Below, in pieces: positions 13,198 through 19,468 of a DNA stretch of 19,468 nt. A program made the position numbers and the translations under genes. Every line of letters begins with the position of its first letter. The first letter of the stretch is position 1. The stretch spans positions 1 to 19,468 of the forward strand of contig CAKVOF010000022.1 in NCBI GenBank assembly GCA_934778125.1, given 5' to 3'. This DNA is from an uncultured Clostridia bacterium (lineage in GTDB: Bacteria > Bacillota > Clostridia > Christensenellales > UBA1242). The notes under the pieces are model-generated. The model ran no database searches and was not told where the DNA came from. It saw nothing but the letters and a program-made list of their open reading frames with translations.

Positions 13198-15681
13198 TTA
13201 AATAATTACATAGTCATAAACTTCTTTAACGATGTTTTCACCTTTAGCCAATTCATTAACCTTACCAATATTTTCTAAACTATCAATTTTAAAATCACTA
13301 TTAGCAATAAAAACAAGATTTCCACTTTGAGTTTCAATAACGTAATTACTTGATGGTTTTAAAACACTTCCGTATGCCAAGTGTGCATTTTTAAGTTTTG
13401 ATGGAATGATCTTCGTTCCTCTTTTGTTTCGAAGCGTTTCAAACGCCATATCATTTTTAATACACTTGTAATTACCACAATCAAATATTAGCGTGAACAA
13501 ATCATTTGGCAAGCATTGTGATGCAGAAATAACATAATCATCAGTTGCCAAAGATATACCCTTAACTCCTAAGCTGACTCTTGCAGTTGGTTGAATGTCA
13601 TCTTTAGGAACTACAGCGATGTGGCCTTTATGAGTAAATAAAACAACATCACTTGAGCTTGTTTTATATTGAACACAAACAACTTCATCTTCTTCTTTTA
13701 ACTTAATACCCGCAATCGATTGTTTGCTTGCAAAATATTCTTCCACTTTAGATACTTTAATCATTCCCAATTTCGTAACAAAAATCAATTCATCATCTTT
13801 GTTGCTTTCATTCAACTCAAGAATTGTAACAATTTTTTCTTTACTTTTCAAAGATTTATAGTGTTGTGAAATATTAGCACCACGATCTTTGAACTTACAT
13901 TGATCAAGATTTGCAACATCAATTTTAACACAATTACCGATATTGGTGAACAAATAAATTGATTTATTAGTTAAAGTTGGAACAAAGATTGAAGGCACTT
14001 CAAATAACGTTCCATTTTGATTTAATGTTTTAGAAGCTAAATTATAACTTTTTTGATTAACAACTTTTATTGTATTTTTAGGAGTTGTTACAACATAAAC
14101 GCTTTCAACATCTTCATCGATAAATCCACTTTCTTCAGATTCAATAGTTATGCTATCAGCATCTAAAAACTCACTTTTTCTTGGTTTGCCATATTTTTTA
14201 CTTATTTCACAAAGTTCTTGTTTAACAATTTTCATTTGCAATTTTTCACTTTTTAATATTGCAGTAAATCTTTTAATTAAATCTTTTAATCTATTCAATT
14301 CAGCAATTAATTTATTTACTTCAAGACTTGTTAACCTTGCCAATCTCATATCTAAAATGGCTTGAGCTTGAACTTCAGTTAAAGTAAATGTTTCAATTAA
14401 TCTAATTTTTGCATCTGTTGTGCTTTTGCTTGTTTTTATAATTCTAACAACTTCATCAATATTATTAATAGCAATAAGCAGCCCTTCTAAGATATGTTCT
14501 TTTTTCAAACAAGCTTCGAGGTCAAATTTAGTTCTGTTATATATAACTTTTTGCTGGAAATTAACATAATATTCTAAAATTTCTTTTAATGATAGTTGCT
14601 TTGGTTTTCCATCGGCAATTGCAACCATATTAGCATTAAAATTGCATTCTAAATCAGTATTCTTATAAAGATAATTTAAAATTGTGTTAACTTTTGCATC
14701 TTTTTTAAGTTTTATAACCGCTCTAGTTCCATTACGATCTGATTCATCCAAAATATCTGATATTGCACTCAAACAACCATTTGGATCATTTTCTTTTAAA
14801 GTTGCAATTCTTTGCAATAAAGTTGCCTTATTAACTTGATAAGGAATTTCGGTTATTACGATATTCTTTTTACCATTATCGCTATTTTCAATATGACATT
14901 TTGATCTTATAATAACTTTTCCCTTACCGGTTTCATATACTTGCTTAATTTCACTTGTTGATAAAATATAAGCACCCGTTGGAAAATCAGGACCAGGCAT
15001 AATTCTCATAAGATCTCTAAGTGGAATATTTCTATCATCAATATACGCACAAACAGCATCACATGCTTCTTTTAAATTATGTGTTGGAATATTTGTTGCT
15101 AAACCAACAGCAATACCATATGCACCATTAACAAGTAGATTTGGAAATCTTCCTGGGAGCATAACTGGCTCTTTGCATGAATCATCAAAGTTTAACATCC
15201 ATGGAACTGTTTCTTTGTCAATATCACGCAAAAGTTCTAGAGCAATTGGAGCTAATTTTGCTTCAGTGTAACGCATCGCAGCGGCAGAGTCACCATCTAC
15301 ACTACCAAAGTTTCCATGCCCATTAACCAAAACTTCTTCCATATTAAAATCTTGTGCCATTCTAACCATAGTGTCGTAGATACTTTTATCACCATGAGGG
15401 TGATATTTACCCATGCAATCACCCACAATTCTGGCACTTTTTCTAAATGGCCTATCAGGCAACACACCTACTTCAAGCATGCTATATAAAACACGCCTTT
15501 GAACTGGCTTTAGCCCATCTTCAACTCTAGGCAAAGCTCTATCCATAATAACATATTCACTATATGGCAACATACTTTCATGGATAACTTGTTCTACTGA
15601 TTTTGTTACAACATTGCCATCATAGATTGAGTAATCTATTTTAGGTTTTTTACTACTACTTTTTGTTTTATTTTCAGCCAT
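13198..15681 (-). CDS. parC: Type IIA topoisomerase subunit A (ParC/GrlA-like)
   Basis: This 827-aa DNA-cleaving subunit forms a heterotetramer with the ATPase encoded just upstream. It has the N-terminal breakage-reunion domain with MDRALPRVEDGLKPVQRRVLYSM, FRKSARIVGDCMGKYHPHGD and GNFGSVDGDSAAAMRYTEAK, the catalytic Tyr138 lying in RYTE. The C-terminal third reads as about six beta-pinwheel blades. I see no GyrA box (QRRGGKG-like) in the first blade, which favours topoisomerase IV over gyrase, although the NTD wording is GyrA-like. Position 99, equivalent to E. coli GyrA Ser83, is Lys (HPHGDKSIYD). I start at 15681, with AAGGA upstream; the longer frame to 15777 overlaps parE. The gap to parE is ten bases. 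Confidence 0.88.
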   Translation of the reverse strand: MAENKTKSSSKKPKIDYSIYDGNVVTKSVEQVIHESMLPYSEYVIMDRALPRVEDGLKPVQRRVLYSMLEVGVLPDRPFRKSARIVGDCMGKYHPHGDKSIYDTMVRMAQDFNMEEVLVNGHGNFGSVDGDSAAAMRYTEAKLAPIALELLRDIDKETVPWMLNFDDSCKEPVMLPGRFPNLLVNGAYGIAVGLATNIPTHNLKEACDAVCAYIDDRNIPLRDLMRIMPGPDFPTGAYILSTSEIKQVYETGKGKVIIRSKCHIENSDNGKKNIVITEIPYQVNKATLLQRIATLKENDPNGCLSAISDILDESDRNGTRAVIKLKKDAKVNTILNYLYKNTDLECNFNANMVAIADGKPKQLSLKEILEYYVNFQQKVIYNRTKFDLEACLKKEHILEGLLIAINNIDEVVRIIKTSKSTTDAKIRLIETFTLTEVQAQAILDMRLARLTSLEVNKLIAELNRLKDLIKRFTAILKSEKLQMKIVKQELCEISKKYGKPRKSEFLDADSITIESEESGFIDEDVESVYVVTTPKNTIKVVNQKSYNLASKTLNQNGTLFEVPSIFVPTLTNKSIYLFTNIGNCVKIDVANLDQCKFKDRGANISQHYKSLKSKEKIVTILELNESNKDDELIFVTKLGMIKVSKVEEYFASKQSIAGIKLKEEDEVVCVQYKTSSSDVVLFTHKGHIAVVPKDDIQPTARVSLGVKGISLATDDYVISASQCLPNDLFTLIFDCGNYKCIKNDMAFETLRNKRGTKIIPSKLKNAHLAYGSVLKPSSNYVIETQSGNLVFIANSDFKIDSLENIGKVNELAKGENIVKEVYDYVII

Positions 15682-15691
15682 TACATTTTCC

Positions 15692-17656
15692 TTATTTTTT
15701 CTTAGTTTCAAATGTGTCCACTTTATTAAAGTTTGCATTCTCAATAATGTATTTTTTTCTTTCAGTGATATTATCACCCATTAAAATATCAATCATTCTT
15801 TCTGCCTCAGCAGCATCTTCCAAGTTTACTTGAACCAAAACCCTTTTTGATGGATCCATAGTTGTTTCCCAAAGTTGCTCCGCGGTCATTTCACCTAAAC
15901 CTTTAAATCTTTGCACGGTATAACCACTTGTTGCCCTACCCACAACCTTATCATAATCTTCATCATTATAGATATAATGAACAACACCATTTTTAGTAAT
16001 TTTATATAGCGGAGCAATTCCAATATAAACATGACCATCAATAATAAGCTGACGCATATACCTATAGAAGAATGTTAGTAAAATTGCACGGATATGGGCA
16101 CCATCCTGATCAGCATCAGCTAAAATAACAACTTTATTATACTTTAAGTTATCAATATTAAAAGTGTCGCCAATATTGGTTCCTAATGCACTAATGATAG
16201 TTCTGATTTCTTCATTTTCAAGTATTTGATTTAGCCTCTTCTTCTCAACATTTAGAGGTTTTCCTCTTAATGGTAAAATTGCTTGAAAGCTTCTATCACG
16301 GGCTTGTTTTGCAGATCCGCCCGCACTATCACCCTCAACGATAAATACTTCATTAAGTAGAGCGTTTTTTCCAGTGCAACAACTAAGTTTTCCAACAAGA
16401 GAATAGGTTTCAACGGCACTTTTTTGCCTTGTTAAGTCTTTAGCTTTCTTTGCAGCTTCCCTTGCCTTTGCAGCAAGCTTTGCTTTATTAACAAGAATTG
16501 TTATAACTTCTTTACAATTTTTACTATCACCAAATTTAATTAAAGCATCATAAACAATATTCTCAACTTCAGTTTTAGCTTCAGGATTACCAAGCTTAGT
16601 TTTAGTTTGACCTTCAAACTGAACATTTTTCATTTTAATAGCCAAGATTGCAGTGATTCCCTCACGATAATCTTCACCTTGCAAGTTAGCATCTTTTTCC
16701 TTTAATATACCTAATTTCCTTGCTATCTCATTTATAGCTCGAGTTAAACCCGCTTTTAAACCAGCTTCATGAGTTCCGCCCTCACTTGTTGGAATATTAT
16801 TTACATAACTAAAGATGTTTTCAGAAAAACTATCAGTATGTTGAATAGCACAAACAAGATCCACAACATCGCTTGAGCCTTCTATATATATAGGATCTTT
16901 ATACAAAACGCCCTTACCATTGTTTAAATATTCAATAAAGTCACGTAAACCGTTTGTATATTTATAAGTTTTAACCTCGTGTAAATATTCACCAATTTCA
17001 TCTTTATTATAATTGTCGGTTAAAATCAACTCAACACCCTTATTTAAAAAAGCTAATTCTCTTAATCTTTTCTTGATTGTGTCAAAGTCAAACTTAAGAT
17101 CACCAAAAATCAAATCATCAGGCATAAAAGTAACTTTAGTTCCACTTTTTTTAGTTTTCCCAACACATTTTAATTGAGAAACTGGAACACCACCCGATAC
17201 TTTTTTACCTTTTCTGATACTTTCAAATCTCATATGATATTCATAGCAATCTTTATAAACGGTTACTTCAAGCCATTTACTCAATGCATTCGTAACACTC
17301 GCACCAACACCATGAAGACCACCAGAATATTTATAATTGTCATTATTAAACTTTCCGCCAGCGTGAAGTTGGGTAAAAACAACCTGAACACCACTTACTT
17401 TTAAAGTTGGATGCTTGTCAACAGGAATTCCACGGCCATTATCTTCAACCGTTATACTCCCATCAGAATTCATTGTCACTTCTATTCTACTACCATAACC
17501 ATTACTAATTTCATCAATTGAGTTATCAACTATCTCCCATAAAATATGATGAAGCCCTTTTGGACCTGTTGTTCCAATATACATTCCAGGCCTTAACCTA
17601 ACCGCATCAAGACCTTCAAGCACCACAATATTTTTACTATTATACTCTGCACCCAA
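15692..17656 (-). CDS. parE: Type IIA topoisomerase subunit B (ParE/GrlB-like)
   Basis: This 654-aa ATPase subunit has a GHKL ATP-binding domain: Glu41 and Asn45 in WEIVDNSIDE, DNGRGIPVD at 72-80, and GLHGVG at 113-118. The transducer domain contains QTKTKLGN at 350-357. The TOPRIM domain has EGDSAGG at 441-447, PLRGKPLNV at 462-470 and DADQDGAHI at 514-522, which hold the metal-binding acids. The start is decided by GAGGTGAT, an eight-base match to the anti-Shine-Dalgarno, four bases before a TTG at 17656; an in-frame GTG at 17665 lies within that site and has none of its own. Absence of recF or dnaN nearby and the paired parC-like gene favour topoisomerase IV over gyrase, but gyrB cannot be fully excluded. 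Confidence 0.9.
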   Translation of the reverse strand: MGAEYNSKNIVVLEGLDAVRLRPGMYIGTTGPKGLHHILWEIVDNSIDEISNGYGSRIEVTMNSDGSITVEDNGRGIPVDKHPTLKVSGVQVVFTQLHAGGKFNNDNYKYSGGLHGVGASVTNALSKWLEVTVYKDCYEYHMRFESIRKGKKVSGGVPVSQLKCVGKTKKSGTKVTFMPDDLIFGDLKFDFDTIKKRLRELAFLNKGVELILTDNYNKDEIGEYLHEVKTYKYTNGLRDFIEYLNNGKGVLYKDPIYIEGSSDVVDLVCAIQHTDSFSENIFSYVNNIPTSEGGTHEAGLKAGLTRAINEIARKLGILKEKDANLQGEDYREGITAILAIKMKNVQFEGQTKTKLGNPEAKTEVENIVYDALIKFGDSKNCKEVITILVNKAKLAAKAREAAKKAKDLTRQKSAVETYSLVGKLSCCTGKNALLNEVFIVEGDSAGGSAKQARDRSFQAILPLRGKPLNVEKKRLNQILENEEIRTIISALGTNIGDTFNIDNLKYNKVVILADADQDGAHIRAILLTFFYRYMRQLIIDGHVYIGIAPLYKITKNGVVHYIYNDEDYDKVVGRATSGYTVQRFKGLGEMTAEQLWETTMDPSKRVLVQVNLEDAAEAERMIDILMGDNITERKKYIIENANFNKVDTFETKKK

Positions 17657-17670
17657 AATAATCACCTCAT

Positions 17671-18153
17671 ATAATTAATAAAACTTTAAAAGTATAACAT
17701 ACCAATTAGGATTATAAATACAATATTATAATCATAAATTAAAGTTCTAACTATATTGTTTTAAGTTAAAAATTAAAAAAAATCAAATATATTTCACAAA
17801 TTTTTAATAATTTATACAACTTGAAAAAATCACAATAAGAAAAATGAAGTGTATTATGAAATAATTTATGCATAAATATTTATATTATTGAATATGTATA
17901 AACAATATACTCATTAAAACTGCATTATTATTTAATAAATTGTATATTTATTTTTAGTGACAGTTTTGATTGTATGTATTTTTATACTATTAGATGTATT
18001 ATTATACCATATAATACGCTCTTAACAACAACTTTATTTATTGCATAACTTTGGTAATTAATTAATAAAATATAATATAATAATTTCAAACAAATTAATT
18101 ATTATATACATCTTGAATTAATCAAAAAAACATTTATAATCTCTGAGGGTATT
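17671..18153. promoter_or_regulatory. AT-rich divergent promoter region between parE and murG
   Basis: This 483-base spacer has no coding frame of note. For parE, an extended -10 TGTTATACT is read on the minus strand at 17691-17699. For murG, TTGGTA (18051-18056) and TATAAT (18076-18081) are spaced by 19 bases, a weak candidate. An imperfect AT hairpin lies around 18071-18110, and GAGGG precedes the murG ATG. I looked for DnaA-box clusters and riboswitch-like folds and saw none that convinced me. Confidence 0.45.
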
Positions 18154-19224
18154 ATGAAAATTGTATTAACAGGAGGAGGAACCGCCGGACATGTCACTCC
18201 CAACATCGCACTCATTCCACATCTTAGAAAGCACTTTAATGAAATATATTATATCGGTAGCGAAAATGGAATTGAAAATAATCTCATAAAAGATATTGAG
18301 GATATAAAATTCTACCCTATAACCACAGTGAAATTTATTAGAGGCTTTACATTAAAAAACCTACTAATCCCTTTTAAACTAATCAAAGGTATAAATGATG
18401 CAAAAAAAATATTAAAAACAATTAAACCAGCTATCATATTTTCAAAAGGTGGCTTTGTTTCCGTTCCCGTGGTTATTGCAGCAAAGCAATTAAAAATACC
18501 CATTGTTGCCCATGAAAGCGATTCAACCATGGGGCTCGCAAATAAAATTATTTACAAGTATTGCAATAAAATGTGCTTTAGTTTTAATAATTTCGACAAT
18601 AAATACAAGAAAAAAGGTTTACACACCGGTTCTCCTATTCGTGATGAACTCTTCAACCCATCCAAAAACAATCCATACAGCAACCTAGGATTCAACAAAA
18701 CCCATAAAACAATCTTAGTGACCGGCGGTAGCCTAGGGGCAAGCGCAATAAACAATGTAATTTTCAATAACATAGAAGAACTTACTAAAGAATTTAACAT
18801 CCTACACATTGTTGGCAAAAAGAATTTAAACAAAAAACTTATCAACAAATATAAAAACTACAAGCAAATCGAATATTGCAAAGATATGCAAAATGCGTTT
18901 AACATTGCCGATATTGTGATTTCAAGAGCTGGTAGTAACACCATATTTGAATTATTAGCACTAAAAAAATTATTCATACTTGTCCCCTTACCAAAAGGAA
19001 ACTCTAGGGGTGACCAGATTGACAATGCAAACATATTTAAAAGTTTGGGTTATTGCGAAGTTATTAATCAAGAAGAATTTAATGTTAATAATTTAAGAAA
19101 CACATTACTAAAGATGATTAAAAATAAAAATGCATATATGTTAAAAATGAAAACGGAAAACAGCAAAAACGCTAACAAAGAAATAACAAATATTATCATT
19201 ATGGAAGCCAAAAGAAATATTTAA
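18154..19224 (+). CDS. murG: UDP-N-acetylglucosamine--muramylpentapeptide GlcNAc transferase MurG
   Basis: This peripheral membrane GT-B glycosyltransferase adds GlcNAc to lipid I to make lipid II, the peptidoglycan precursor. The 356-aa protein has the first glycine loop TGGGTAGHVTPN (residues 6-17, with His13), SKGGFVSVPVVIAA at 97-110, HESDSTMGLAN at 120-130, the second loop TGGSLGA at 190-196, and the donor-binding SRAGSNTIFE at 257-266 with Glu266. GDQIDNA at 286-292 corresponds to the family's Gln-containing nucleotide-sugar contact. GAGGG lies before the ATG. It stands alone rather than in a division/cell-wall cluster, an arrangement also found in some clostridia. A terminator follows directly, so it is probably monocistronic. 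Confidence 0.95.
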   Translation: MKIVLTGGGTAGHVTPNIALIPHLRKHFNEIYYIGSENGIENNLIKDIEDIKFYPITTVKFIRGFTLKNLLIPFKLIKGINDAKKILKTIKPAIIFSKGGFVSVPVVIAAKQLKIPIVAHESDSTMGLANKIIYKYCNKMCFSFNNFDNKYKKKGLHTGSPIRDELFNPSKNNPYSNLGFNKTHKTILVTGGSLGASAINNVIFNNIEELTKEFNILHIVGKKNLNKKLINKYKNYKQIEYCKDMQNAFNIADIVISRAGSNTIFELLALKKLFILVPLPKGNSRGDQIDNANIFKSLGYCEVINQEEFNVNNLRNTLLKMIKNKNAYMLKMKTENSKNANKEITNIIIMEAKRNI

Positions 19225-19292
19225 GCATTAGAATAACACATGTCTTTATAAAAAAGAAAATTGTAATAATTAAAACAAATTTTAAATAAATT

Positions 19293-19336
19293 AAAAATAT
19301 GGCAATCAACATCATTTTACCGATTGCCATATTTTT
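19293..19336 (+). terminator. Terminator of murG
   Basis: A perfect 15-bp stem joins AAAAATATGGCAATC (19293-19307) and GATTGCCATATTTTT (19322-19336) around a 14-base loop, about 70 bases after the murG stop. The T-tract makes it active on the plus strand, and the A-tract on the minus strand as well. Confidence 0.9.
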
Positions 19337-19391
19337 ATTATCAATATATTTTTATTAATAATAAGACTCTAGTATTCATATTGACAAATTA

Positions 19392-19468
19392 AATATAAAC
19401 TATAGGAAGTAAATTTTGAAACGAGTTCAAAATTTGTGCTAAAGCACCGCAAAGATACTCTTTGCTCT
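19392..19468. repeat. Multi-hairpin element, copy 3, cut by the window end
   Basis: After AATATAAACTAT (19392-19403, identical to 3431-3442) and AGGAAGT come three perfect hairpins: AAATTTTGAA/TTCAAAATTT (19411-19435, 10 bp, loop ACGAG), GTGC/GCAC (19436-19447) and GCAAAGA/TCTTTGC (19449-19465, loop TAC). One base separates the second and third. Any closing strand would lie beyond 19468. The order and packing match copies 1 and 2, while the stem sequences differ. Confidence 0.6.

Noticed and set aside
15682..15777. N-terminal 32-residue extension of parC
   Set aside because: It overlaps the end of parE, lacks a ribosome binding site and has no counterpart in the family; the start at 15681 has AAGGA.
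17671..18153. Possible replication origin (AT-rich spacer next to a topoisomerase gene)
   Set aside because: There is no cluster of DnaA boxes, only scattered weak resemblances, and dnaA, dnaN and recF are absent.
18552..18848. 98-codon minus-strand frame inside murG
   Set aside because: It is fully antisense to a well-supported murG with all family motifs and has no start signals.
18154..19224. murG as a horizontally acquired gene because it seems richer in C-ending codons
   Set aside because: The difference is slight by eye, I could not compute it, and stand-alone murG genes are known in clostridia.
19381..19406. Promoter with consensus TTGACA at 19381
   Set aside because: The only -10-like hexamers downstream lie 7 or 14 bases away, outside the working spacer range, so I do not call it.

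Overview
The window looks like chromosomal DNA from an uncultured, low-GC (roughly 30% by eye), probably gut-associated member of the class Clostridia. The basis is the gene content: a sporulation-type YlbJ membrane protein, TmcAL, a YkvI-like carrier, a DUF4364 regulator-like protein and a TSCPD protein, together with strong AGGAGG-type ribosome binding sites and very AT-rich spacers. No phage, CRISPR, insertion sequence, tRNA or rRNA was found.

Layout. 1-98 holds the probable tail of an upstream gene. 119-3399 carries tmcAL (+), a patatin-like ylbK homologue (-) and ylbJ (+), a rearranged remnant of the ylbJ-ylbK-ylbL-ylbM neighbourhood known from Bacillus. 3400-3663 is a gene-free stretch with a multi-hairpin structured element and a bidirectional terminator. 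3659-5404 has an unknown 262-aa gene (-) diverging from a DUF4364-TSCPD operon (+); both promoters are readable. 5541-11484 is a minus-strand run of valS, deoC, cdd and an LtaS-type sulfatase-fold membrane enzyme. 11549-11806 is a small two-helix membrane protein, and 11947-12984 a YkvI-like permease. 13042-13170 holds a terminator and a second, nearly perfect four-way hairpin structure. 13198-17656 is a parE-parC-type topoisomerase operon (-). 17671-18153 is an AT-rich divergent promoter region, 18154-19224 a stand-alone murG, then a terminator, then a third hairpin array cut by the window end.

The genes are mostly housekeeping: tRNA modification and charging, nucleoside salvage (deoC, cdd), cell envelope (murG, LtaS-like), and DNA topology. 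The most unusual content is not coding. Three intergenic loci each contain three closely spaced hairpins, in two cases enclosed by a closing stem, with almost no shared primary sequence in the stems. Two of them (3431 and 19392) are preceded by the identical 12-mer AATATAAACTAT. This suggests a dispersed family of cloverleaf-like DNA or RNA elements conserved in shape rather than sequence. The topoisomerase subunit A also stands out: it has Lys at the usual Ser/Thr position of the quinolone-resistance region and no recognisable GyrA box.
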